In this document: positions 1-9,588 of the stretch, one piece after another
Layout of the letters: each line of letters begins with the position of its first letter
Position numbering within the stretch: position 1 is the first letter of the stretch
Assembly (NCBI GenBank): GCA_003665825.1
Contig: QPFY01000017.1
Location: 682,001-746,000 of the forward strand
DNA length: 64,000 nt
Direction of reading: 5' to 3'
Origin: Microbotryum silenes-acaulis
Lineage: Eukaryota > Basidiomycota > Microbotryomycetes > Microbotryales > Microbotryaceae
Position numbers and translations under genes: made by a program
The notes under the pieces: generated by a model
The model's input: the letters and a program-made list of their open reading frames with translations, nothing else
What the model was told of the DNA's origin: nothing
Database searches by the model: none

Positions 1-224
1 TGAACACGTGTAGAAAGACCTTGGGACTCGAGATTACTTCGATCGAGTTCGATAAGTCGCCAAATCCGCCCGGTTCGGCCCGAGAGCCCGATAGAGCCCG
101 ATATCCCCAGCGCGCTATAATTTCGGGGGTCGCACAGGCTGTTCTTCTTTTCCTCTTTCTCGCCACACCAACACATACAGTCTCGTTTCATACTCTATTT
201 CCTTCCTACCTCCACCCTCCCGAG

Positions 225-778
225 ATGCGCTTCTCCCTCGCCTTCCTTGCCGTCCCCTTCTTGGTCGGCCAAGTCGTGGCTAGGTGAGCAAGTGTTCCGT
301 CTTGGTCTTCGAGCCGAGCAAGCCACAGCGGGTCCGCATTTGTGGCGCTGACTCGACCAAAGCCGCCTTCCCCACTTCTCTTCCATTCCTTAGCGTTTCC
401 GACTCGTCCACCACCAATGCCTCGATCACATGCACCCCCAATGATGCCGGCAGTGGAGGCAAATGCTGGTAAGTTGTTCGGCCTTTCCCACCCAGTGGGG
501 CACCGATACCCAAGTCGGGTCCCCTCGCTCGCATAGATACGGAACTGACATGGTAATTTGACCTTGTATACATTCGTTCCAATAGGACCTGTGTGGGCTC
601 CCAAATGACTGACAAAAATTTGAGGTAAGCCAACGACACTCATGCTCTGTAGGAGCGGGAAGCTAACATCTCCCCGCTGCCATCGTTTCTTTGGAAACTT
701 GCCGGTTGTGTGTGCAGTGCAATCCAAGCCTGCAGCGAATGCAGTGCGTTCTGCATCCCCCCCAACGCCCATGCGTGA
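225..778 (+). CDS. small secreted cysteine-rich protein
   Basis: Four short exons join in frame: 225-283, 394-468, 586-624 and 718-778, with GT-AG introns. The product is 77 residues. Residues 1-19 are a typical signal peptide (MRFSLAFLAVPFLVGQVVA). The remaining roughly 58 residues carry six cysteines, including CWTC, ACSEC and FC near the end, which suggests three disulfides. No known domain was recognised. Size, secretion signal and even cysteine number are typical of fungal effector-like or surface proteins, but function is unknown. An AT-poor stretch with a TATA-like ctataatt lies about 110 bp upstream. The exon set is inferred from splice signals; exon 3 is only 39 nt. Confidence 0.7.
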
Positions 779-1527
779 TGCGCAACGCGAGCGTGATGGT
801 AGGTCCAGTGATCGATCTTGATCTCATTATGCAGTCACCGATCATAGTCGATAGCTTACCGCGCGTCTACCGAATGACTACGTTCAGGATCGGAAGCCCG
901 TTTGGGAGCGGTCAAGTAAACGTTACCCCCTTTCCAGCACACGCCCTCCCCAGCTTTTGTAAATCCTCCTTCATCCGCTCAGTACCATAGTGCCAGCCAT
1001 TTCTCTGCCCAGTTTCAAATGAAAACCATGTTCAAAGTTGGACTTGAGCTTGAAGAGGTTCTTCAGAGTCCAATGAAGGGTCGCAGATCTTGAAGCAAGC
1101 GCAAGGGTTTGCCGCGCGGCAAACCGAAACCGCTGCTGACTCCTGAATCGAAATGCCCTCGCCCCCCACCCCGCTGCAGTCCGGTTATTTCATCACCTCC
1201 GAGAGTCGTCACACTGTCCTGAGCGCCGACACTTATATGATGATAGCCAAGTGGGAAACCACGCATCGAGGAAGGTAGGCTTAACACCTGAAGTCTGCCT
1301 ACGCCGTTACGGATAACACATGTCTGTGCATTTGGCGCCGCGAACTGATTTTTCCAGATCGAAATTGAGATATTGTACCGATCCATTCATCCACATACAT
1401 GAGTGCCGAAACTCTAAAACTCTTTACCCCTCTGACAGTTTGTGTACGATTATACCGCCTGATTTGGCTCGCTTGCGACCTGTTCGGCGCCTGCGCCTAC
1501 GCCACCCGCTTCCGACCGGCATCGACG
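779..1527. other. intergenic stretch, no gene seen
   Basis: No reading frame here shows family-like sequence or a consistent exon chain on either strand. It ends at the direct-repeat base pairs flanking the LTR. Confidence 0.5.
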
Positions 1528-1532
1528 CGCAG

Positions 1533-1880
1533 TGTCATTTGTATATGGTCATATGGGTTGTCCCGTCCTTCATCTGATTATCGTTCCTATTGTGGTACTT
1601 GTGATTGAGCCTAGCGGCGTGTCATTCACTCCTTAGTCACTCAATCTCCCTACTTTACTAGTCTCTAATCTCTCTCTTTATTAGCTCGCTTCACTTTCTA
1701 GCCTTCCGCGAGTCTGTCCCTTAGTCTCTGGCCACTCTGTTCTCGTCCCTGTTCATTGGACTGAGTCGTGGTCATCATCAGGTCAGCTCTTTGGAATCTT
1801 ACCTTACTCTGTTCTCGTCCCTGTTCATTGGACTGAGTCGTGGTCATCATCAGATTCCACTTGAGAACATTTCTGCGACA
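1533..1880. mobile_element. solo LTR, copy 1 of a TGTC...GACA family
   Basis: The element starts TGTCATTTG and ends CTGCGACA. It is flanked by a 5-bp direct repeat CGCAG at 1528-1532 and 1881-1885, as expected for retroviral-type integration. A second copy at 34793-35071 is nearly identical over its length. No internal retrotransposon genes adjoin it, so it is best read as a solo LTR (a MITE-like element is the alternative). This copy is about 70 bp longer because of an internal duplication. Confidence 0.75.
1734..1853. repeat. 48-bp duplication inside LTR copy 1
   Basis: The segment 1734-1781 is repeated at 1806-1853 with a 24-bp spacer. The other copy of the LTR has it once, so the duplication happened in this copy or its parent. 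Confidence 0.8.
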
Positions 1881-1885
1881 CGCAG

Positions 1886-2565
1886 CAAGCGAACCCTCAA
1901 CGGGCCATCTCCACACTGGACTACATGCCAAAAATACAGCGCTCATAAAGTCACGTGATAACCCGCTGACTCAAAATTACAAGTCACAAGTCAAAGGCTT
2001 TGCTCAACAGCATAAGGGAACCACTGCGCCTTGCCGAAAATGAGGTCGGTACACACTATATACTACCATGCACCGCACTCATCATTTTGCGCAACATACG
2101 CCCTTCGGATAGAGGACACACTAACTTCTCCCTGGTGGACGGTCCGAGACAGCCGTCACCGAGAACTCCGGAGCGGCTGGCGGAATGTCGGATTTGATCG
2201 CGGACGAGCCGGACGAAGCCAATTCCCGCGCGCATTTCGGCGCAGCGCGACAGGCCGCGACTACAAAATGGGGATGCGCGTGGGGGGAAGACCTCTCTCT
2301 CTCTCTTGCTCTCTCTCCTCCTCTCTCTTCCACATCCACTTCATTCACTACCCATCCTTACTACAGCACTTTTTCAACACCCTCTCATTTTATGTTCAGT
2401 GTCTTACGAACTTGTAGGTCCATGGCCCACCCCGCCACACTGCCCTCAAGGCTCGACGTGCTCGTCGCAGCTGACTTGATGTTGAACCCACCCCCACTGA
2501 CGTCGCACCGGGTCTTCCGCGGAGTTGACACAATCCCAAGACGCTTATATCTTAAAACTAGGACG
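1886..2565. promoter_or_regulatory. upstream region of methyltransferase, with CT-rich tract
   Basis: No gene was seen between the LTR and the methyltransferase start. It holds an almost pure C/T tract at 2292-2331, a common feature of fungal core promoters just upstream of transcription starts. The promoter role is inferred. Confidence 0.35.
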
Positions 2566-3765
2566 ATGACGACCAAGACCACCTCAAATGCCGGTGGGAA
2601 CGAGTTTACTAACTTTGCCAAGGACAATTTCAGTCAATCCGGTACGTCGCAAGAGGAGTAGGAGTGGGGGGGCGGGGCATCGACGGCTGGTAGTACTAGG
2701 CGTGCTGACCACTCCGGTGATGACGATGATGTACGACCAGGTGGTTCCGGTCTCTACGATGCTAGTCGACCTACGTACCCCAAGCAAGCTATCGAGGACA
2801 TTCTTGCCCAACTTCCCCCGCGCTCGACCGTCGTCGAGTTAGGAGCCGGTACCGGCATCTTTACGAGAAACTTTATCGAGGCCGTACCGACGGGGACTGG
2901 TGCGAATAACGCGATTGAGAAATGGATTGCTGTGGAACCTTCGGAGGGGATGAGGAAGGGTTTCGAGCACAAGTGGGATCGAACGAATGGGGTCGACATG
3001 GAGTTGGAGTGTGTGGATGGACTTTTTGACAAGATTCCTGTGGAGGATGCCAAGGCAGATTTGGTATGTCTTTGGGTGTGTTATAGCTTACATCGTTACA
3101 TTTACTAAGCTGCAAGTTCCAATCCGTACAGGTCTGTATCGCCCAAGCGTTTCATTGGGTCGGCACTGACGGATCCAAAGCCATCAAAGAGATCGCCCGC
3201 GTTTTGAAACCCGGTGGATTGTGCGCCATGATTTGGAACCTCGAAGACAGGGAACAGCCTTGGGTCGCTAAAGTTCGGGAGATTTATGAGCATCATGAAG
3301 CGGGTGAGCAGGGCAGTGGCCGAGTGCAGTTTGTGTAAAGATGACAAGGGCTTATGTCTCGGGTTTTTCCGACAAAGGTACCCCTCAATACCGCTTAGGG
3401 CTGTGGAAGTCCATCTTCCGAACGGAGGAATACAAGTCCTCGTTTTCCGAGCACTCTTTGAAAAATTACTCCCAAATCTTGACGACGAACGAGGACCTTG
3501 TCGTTAATCGTGCGTTGTCCAAGAGTTATATCACCGCCTTGCCCAAGGAGAAGCAGGATGAACTGGCAGGGAGGATTCGGGATGTTGTCAAAGGCGCTGA
3601 GGATAAGGTCTGGATCGATGAGGGGAAGGGGACGTTTGGTGAGTTGCTGAACTGTGATACGTCGGAGAGCTACAAGGACTTGACACGAGATTTCCTGACT
3701 TTTACTCGTGCCGACCGACAGAGTACCCCTATACGACCGATCTTTTCACTTTTATACGCAAATAG
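2566..3765 (+). CDS. class I SAM-dependent methyltransferase (yeast Tmt1/Crg1-like family)
   Basis: Exons 2566-2641, 2741-3063, 3132-3303, 3378-3638 and 3722-3765 give 291 residues. The glycine-rich SAM-binding motif I is visible as VVELGAGTGIFTRNF, and a later strand reads DLVCIAQAFHWVG, typical of methyltransferase type 11 proteins. The C-terminus (EAGTPQYRLGLWK, LSKSYI, EYPYTTDLFTFIRK) matches the fungal family that includes trans-aconitate methyltransferase and Crg1. The exon 3/4 junction was chosen because only the acceptor at 3377 keeps the GTPQYRLGLW frame. The last 44-nt exon replaces a read-through frame that would end at 3862. Substrate cannot be told from sequence. It converges on the TPR gene, 65 bp between stops. 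Confidence 0.85.
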
Positions 3766-3830
3766 ACGTTGCGTTCATTCTCCGATCTTGGTTTATTTTC
3801 TCTGTATGCATTGCAAACAAAAAGCCATAA

Positions 3831-6800
3831 TTATCCCTTCAGGTCCTGCAACAGGTCCTTGACTTTTTCGAACGCTTGTTCGTCCCCAAACGAATCCCTC
3901 GTCCGCCCCATAAAAGTTCTCACGATCGACCTCGCCTGAAATTTCCAATCCTTGGCCACGAGCTCCCCATCGGCTTTACTCTTCGGTCCAAGGTTCTCCA
4001 ACATCGTGACGACCTCTTCGACTCGCGTCGTGGCGGCGAGGAAGGCCTTCTTATCATGCGTGATGGATTCGTCGGCGCCTACGACTGCACGATAGGCTTT
4101 GAGGTGGCAATCCAACGCACCTGCGTAGTCGGATTGGAAGAGGTACAATCGGGCACGGGCGAGGAAGACTCGAGCAGAGCTAGAGCAATTAGGCAGGATC
4201 GTCGTATCGATTAAGCGTTCGACGCGGGGGAGAAGACCTTTACCCGAGTTGGGATTCACGTAAGGGGTTGAGGACTGCGCTTGATCCGGTTCATCGTCCA
4301 GTTGACGCGTCACGGCGTCGACCAACCTTTCGAGCACTTCGAGATCGATCGCCCCTTCCCCATCTTTGGCGATACGCATCTCAGTGATACGGGTTAGGGC
4401 GCGACAAGCCTCGGAGAGCTCGCCGACGTCGACGGCGACGATCATGTAGTTGTACCACATGCGCCACGAGTCGTACGAGTGTTTGATGGCTTGCTTGAGG
4501 CAGTGGAACGCGGCGCGCTTGCGGCTAAAGGGGAGCTTGACCACTTCTTCGGATTCGGTCTGTTTTGCCGTGCTCGCTGTAGGTGCACTTATGGGTTTGT
4601 TGGTTGTAGGTTGATCATCCTCGTCGTCATCCAATGCGTCCCATGTCTCTTCGGGATCAACGTCGCCTTCGGTCTCCCCTCGACGAAGATGACAACTCGC
4701 GAGGTTGCTCCAACTCTCCGCATCATCGTCCTCTAAGGCGACGCACCGTCCAAAAGCCTCCTGCGCTCCCGCCCAATTGAGTAACCTCATCTCCGCACAA
4801 CCGAGTACGAACCAAGAGCGAGGGAACAGGGGGTTGATCGCCAGTGCGAGTCGAAGCGCCTCGCGAGCTTTCTCGTAATCGTTCGCGGCCCAGTAAGTTG
4901 CCCCAAGGGATCTTTGAGCGAGCGACGACGTCTTGCCCGAAACGATCCACGCCTTTTCGAAATGCTGATAATCCTTTTCCAATTCACCCAAGATGCACCA
5001 CATCTTGGCTTCCCTTCTCGGACCACCTCGAAGGACCCTCGAAGCACCATCGGTCTTGCGCGCCTCCATCACCAATTCCGTTTCGACCTTCTTCCCTTCG
5101 AGTAATTCACGAATGATCGCAATCCCTCGGTCCGGTCGCTCAAGAGAAGTCCAACAACGCGCTACTTCTTCCCACATCTCAAGACGAGTAAAGATCTCTA
5201 AAGCGGATTTCGTAATCCCGAGCGAACCGTAACGCGTTGCAAGTTCACGTTCCATCTCCCACCAAGGCGGCAAATTGAGCGCGTGGAAGTGGGCGAGTCG
5301 ATCCCGCGCTGGGGCCATATCTTCCGATTTGACGGCGGAGGAAATGGCGGAGATGTCCCGCGGAGAACCGTCTTTGAGTTGATCGACGAGAGCTTGCATT
5401 TGTAAAACACCGCGTTCGACGGTGCGCGACCGACCGGCTTCGGCTCGGCAGCGTAGGAGGAGGGCCATAGAATGCACGGACCAGTTTTGGGGTTGAAGAA
5501 TGACGCGCGAAACAAAGGAGGAGACTTGGGAGGTCGACAGCACGTCCGCAGAGAGATTCATGAGTGAGGTCGGGGCGGGTAGAGTCGCGAGGGAGAGGGC
5601 GAGAAGGACACTCTGAGAAAAGGGTGAGATGTCGGGCTGCGAGGTCGGGTCCATCGACGAGAGACTGTCGGGATCCTCATCGACAGGTTTCGGCGCCGAA
5701 GAGTCTTGCGTGAAGGCTGTCCGCTCGAGCAATGTATCGTCGTTCAATGCAAACGCTTCAGGAACAGGAGTGGGAGCGGCTGCGGTCTCGACCTGCTTCG
5801 ACGTCTCTTCCTCTTTGGCTTGTTGACTCGTTCGGTCGCGCGCCAAAACGACGAGTTGGGTCTTTTCGTCGACTTGCCATTTGGTCCTCTTGCCCATCCT
5901 ACCCGTCAACTCCCATTCGAGCCCAATCTCCTGAGCGGCTTGCACCGCCAAAGCCGAGGCTTCCTTTTGTGCAGTCGAATGGGGGGAAGATCGACTCAGA
6001 AGGGTCGAAAGGAGAGAAAGGGAGAGGGAGAGGGAGGCTCGATCGGGCGAGTCGTGCGGGAGGGCCAGACGGAGCGTCGAGGCCTCGGACGCGATGGATA
6101 GGGGTAAGGGGACAGGTTCGTCGAGGATTTTGAGCCAGACGAGGCCAGCTCGCAGGCGCCAAATCTTGATGGATTCCAAGCTCCATCTCAGACTTGTGGG
6201 GATGGTCGAGGTCAACGTTGACGAGGTTGAGGGCAGGTTCTCCTCCGAGTCGGCGGTGTCGTAGGGCGACCGAAGCAGACCAAAGATTTGCAAGGCCAGC
6301 ACGAGTAGGACGGCGTGCTTGGTCAGATGGTACGCCGGCTCTCCACTGTAGGCCAATTCTTCGATCGCGGTATCGTTGATTTGTTCGGGTGCGCAGGTCG
6401 ATGCTCCCTCCTTGGTGTCGAACAAGTGCCGAGGATTGAGCTCGAGCGTCGGTCCGGTCCAGTTGATTTGCACAAACGCGTGCAGGGCTGCGACTCCGAC
6501 CGAGAGTAAATTGAGCTCAAAATTGGGATCATCTCGCGTCGGTAGGGACGCGAGGTCTATCCCAAAGCGAGGTGTGGCCGACGACGATAAAGTTCCAGAT
6601 TCGATTCGCCAGCATGAGCGTGCGAAGGGCGAGTGCAGCACCTTGAGCGCTTCGGCGGCACAGGCATCCCGTACAAGCTCCGAGGTGGACGCTTGGGGCT
6701 CGTTGAGGTGAAGAAGAGCCGACTCGGCTGCGGTGAGAGCTACCATCGGGTGCGTCCAGACGGAGGGAAGGCTGTATCGGAACAAGTCAAGCGAGACTCG

Positions 6801-6953
6801 GTCAGCACCACTTTGTAGGAGGAGAGCAGGCAGCAGCGAGTGGGGGTAGATGTGCTGACCCTGGTGTACCGCAAGTTGAAAAACTGCCGAAACAGGAGCA
6901 GCAAAAGGATAAACCGTGAGAGGGATGATGCAACACGAGCTGAAAGAGAGCAC
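3831..6953 (-). CDS. TTC27/Emw1-type tetratricopeptide repeat protein
   Basis: One uninterrupted frame of about 1040 codons. The first in-frame ATG is at 6746, giving 971 residues; an upstream exon is possible because an acceptor-like ctttcag lies at about 6940. The segment VQINWTGPTLELNP matches the signature N-terminal stretch of TTC27. The central part holds TPR units (LGATYWAANDYEKAREALRL, WFVLGCAEMRLLNWAGAQEA, AESWSNLASCHLRRGE), and the C-terminus keeps the family's conserved helices. TTC27 homologues in yeast (Emw1) are linked to cell wall integrity, and human TTC27 to ribosome biogenesis and pre-rRNA processing. An acidic low-complexity insert (DALDDDEDDQ) interrupts the TPRs. It shares a roughly 240-bp divergent promoter with RRP9. 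The family call is firm; the true start is not. Confidence 0.85.
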   Translation of the reverse strand: MLSFSSCCIIPLTVYPFAAPVSAVFQLAVHQGQHIYPHSLLPALLLQSGADRVSLDLFRYSLPSVWTHPMVALTAAESALLHLNEPQASTSELVRDACAAEALKVLHSPFARSCWRIESGTLSSSATPRFGIDLASLPTRDDPNFELNLLSVGVAALHAFVQINWTGPTLELNPRHLFDTKEGASTCAPEQINDTAIEELAYSGEPAYHLTKHAVLLVLALQIFGLLRSPYDTADSEENLPSTSSTLTSTIPTSLRWSLESIKIWRLRAGLVWLKILDEPVPLPLSIASEASTLRLALPHDSPDRASLSLSLSLLSTLLSRSSPHSTAQKEASALAVQAAQEIGLEWELTGRMGKRTKWQVDEKTQLVVLARDRTSQQAKEEETSKQVETAAAPTPVPEAFALNDDTLLERTAFTQDSSAPKPVDEDPDSLSSMDPTSQPDISPFSQSVLLALSLATLPAPTSLMNLSADVLSTSQVSSFVSRVILQPQNWSVHSMALLLRCRAEAGRSRTVERGVLQMQALVDQLKDGSPRDISAISSAVKSEDMAPARDRLAHFHALNLPPWWEMERELATRYGSLGITKSALEIFTRLEMWEEVARCWTSLERPDRGIAIIRELLEGKKVETELVMEARKTDGASRVLRGGPRREAKMWCILGELEKDYQHFEKAWIVSGKTSSLAQRSLGATYWAANDYEKAREALRLALAINPLFPRSWFVLGCAEMRLLNWAGAQEAFGRCVALEDDDAESWSNLASCHLRRGETEGDVDPEETWDALDDDEDDQPTTNKPISAPTASTAKQTESEEVVKLPFSRKRAAFHCLKQAIKHSYDSWRMWYNYMIVAVDVGELSEACRALTRITEMRIAKDGEGAIDLEVLERLVDAVTRQLDDEPDQAQSSTPYVNPNSGKGLLPRVERLIDTTILPNCSSSARVFLARARLYLFQSDYAGALDCHLKAYRAVVGADESITHDKKAFLAATTRVEEVVTMLENLGPKSKADGELVAKDWKFQARSIVRTFMGRTRDSFGDEQAFEKVKDLLQDLKG

Positions 6954-7196
6954 ATCAGCCCCGACCGACGCACCGGGCGAATTGTTGATTAGTAATTAAT
7001 CCGGGCGATCGAAATACTAATCTAGCGCAGGCCTCTCCTCGCTGGCGGGTGGCGCGCTTGCGAAGTGGGAATTTGGCTGCGAAGGTGATTCGTTCACTCG
7101 GTTGCGCTGGCCGTGTCGCGCGCTCGTTGTCGTTGCACTTGCGCACCCTCGCAAGACCAGAATACATAGATCATCCCTCAGTCCCCAATTCCCACC

Positions 7197-9479
7197 ATGG
7201 TCGACCAGTTCTTCAACAAGGCTCGACCGTTCACTAAACGGCAACGAGAACCGACCCATGGAGATTCAGCTTCGTCTTCGTCTTCGCGTGGTGGTGGTCG
7301 GCGCGGCGGGTTCGGTGGGCGCTCATCGGCTGGTGGTACAGGTCGATCGGGGAGAGGGAGGAGAGATGATGGCGGTGGGAGTGGGTCGGCGTTCCATAAC
7401 AAGAAGCCGAGGACGGCCAACGCCGCAGGGAACGCAAAGGGCAAGGCGAATGCTGCCAATGGGGCATCGACGGGACGACAACGGCGCGACGAAGAGGACG
7501 ATGACGACTTGAACGACGACAAGTTTGATTCTGATGATCAGGATGACGACGACGACGACGACGAGGATGAGTTTGAGGAGGAACAGGACGATCCACTCGA
7601 GACGCCCGCGCAGAAGAGGTTGAGGCTTTCGCAGATGTACCTCGATTCATTGGCCAAAGCAGCAAAGGGGCAGGGTATGTCACTAGGAATACATGTGCGA
7701 CTTGCGGCTGAGATACTGAATCGACTCTTCCATGGCGATCAGACGAGATTGGGTGTGACGCGGCCGACGTGGACCGAGACATCATCGCCGAGCGGCTGCA
7801 GCAGGACGTCGTAAGTCACAGCGCAGCTGCCTCATCTCTGAGTGCATGGCTCACCCCCTCTACGACCTATCGCAGCTCCAACACTCTGGGAAACTCCACC
7901 TATTCGTAGCCAACAAGGTCGGTCTATTCACTCCTCGCGAAGCCTATTCTATCCCAAATTCCCGAGCTGAACTCCTTTTCTCCCCTCAGCTCATATTTCC
8001 GCTCGACCCGACTCAAATTCACCAAACGCCTCGCAAAGCCCATCGTGGACCTTTGACGAGCGCGATCGCTTCCCAGGACGCGCAATGGCTTTACACCGCT
8101 TCCAAAGACGGGAGCATCATCAAATGGCATCTCAGCACACGCGCTCATGCGGTGGGATCCGCGGTCGAGCCGATGGAGGATGGGGGATCAACGTCCGAAA
8201 GGAACGGCAGCATTACCAAGGCCGTTTACCTTCCCAAGAGGAAACGCGACCCGACGCAAATCGCGAACAAGGAAGAATCCGCCAAAGCCAAGGGCAAGAA
8301 GAAGGCGTTGAACAATAGTGCGACCGCTGTGGGACATGCGGCGGAGGTGTTGAGTTTGGATTTGAGTACGGATGGGACGATTTTGGCGAGTGGGGGTGCG
8401 GATAAGGTCATTGGGGTTTGGAACGTTAAAGGGGACGGCGCCAAGTGGGTTAGAGGGCTTTCGGGGCATAAGGATCGAGTGGCGGTGAGTTGGATCGTTG
8501 GTCGGGCAGAGCACTGCAGGGCCGTTGACCGATTGATACGAATCGGCAAATTCGCAGTCCCTCGCATTCCGTCAAGGCACCCAGGAACTCTACTCGTCTT
8601 CCTTTGATCGAACCATCAAGCTCTACGATCTATCAACGCTATCCTACGTCGAAACTCTGTTCGGCCACCAAGATTCGATCCAACACATCGCCGCGTTGAG
8701 GGGCGAACTCGCCGTTTCTGCAGGCGGGAGGGACAAGACCGTACGGTATTGGAAAGTCGCCGAGGAGTCGCAGTTGGTTTTCCGCGGGGGCGTGGTAAGT
8801 AGGGTCAGGAACGTGCTTGATGGGGCCTTCGAGGAGGATGATGTGGCGCAGGTTGAGCTCGAGAGGAGGAAGAGGAAGGAGAGGGGCGAGGTCAAGTATG
8901 TCGAAGGGAGCATCGAGTGCGTCGCTATGGTCGATGATACGACTTTCTTGAGCGGGGGCGATAGTGGGTAAGTTGATCTGGTTGCTAAGATGCTTGGGGT
9001 AGAAGACTGATACCCGTCTTACTCACCGGGCCCACAGCTCAATTTGCCTCTGGACCACGACAAAAAAGAAGCCCATCGCCTCACGGCAACTCGCGCACGG
9101 CACGCACGACACCCAATCCGCGACCGAAGGCCTTATCGCCACACCTCGATGGATCACCGCCTTGGCCTGCTTACCGTATGGCGACGTATTCGCCTCTGGA
9201 TCGTGGGACGGCTCGATTCGGTTGTGGAAGATTGATGAAAAGATGAGGTCCTTCGAGGTTGTAGGTGAGATCCCCGCGGTTGGTTACGTCAATTCGTTGC
9301 AAATTGTTTTGCCGAACGTCGGGCAGACGGACAAGGAGGGTGACGAAAAGACTTTGAAGGGGAAGAGCTTGATGCTTGTTGCTTCGATGTCGAAGGAACC
9401 GAGGTTGGGAAGGTGGAACCGGCTCAAGGAAGGGAGAGAAGGTGCACTTGTAGTCGAGATCCCTTTGCGAGAAGTATAA
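7197..9479 (+). CDS. RRP9: U3 snoRNP WD40 protein Rrp9/U3-55K
   Basis: Exons 7197-7674, 7743-7810, 7876-7917, 7990-8484, 8558-8967 and 9038-9479 give 644 residues. The N-terminus is basic and RGG-like (about residues 25-60), then strongly acidic (runs of Asp/Glu, about residues 98-140). Family signatures are RLQQDV-LQHSGKLH, TSAIASQDAQWLYTASKDGSIIKWHL, LFGHQDSIQHIAAL, AGGRDKTVRYWKVAEESQLVF and the closing WD repeat SGSWDGSIRLWKI. Rrp9 is a box C/D U3 snoRNP subunit needed for early 18S rRNA processing in the nucleolus. A Lys/Glu-rich insertion lies between the FRGG repeat and YVEGSIECVAM. Exon ends were set by GT-AG signals and continuity with the family. Confidence 0.93.
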
Positions 9480-9588
9480 TGTAGCTCTCACAGGAATCTT
9501 GTCATACTTCAGGAACTGCATTGCATTTTTTTTGCGTTTTACATGCATTGAGCTCATCAAATGTCCATTGTCCTCCGCGGCTCGCGGT

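Noticed and set aside
206..772. A 188-codon minus-strand frame over the secreted-protein gene
   Set aside because: It shows no protein-like features, while the plus-strand exons give a signal peptide and regular cysteines.
2185..2661. A longer N-terminus for the methyltransferase starting near 2185
   Set aside because: The extra residues run through the CT-rich promoter-like tract and are not family-like; the ATG at 2566 fits better.
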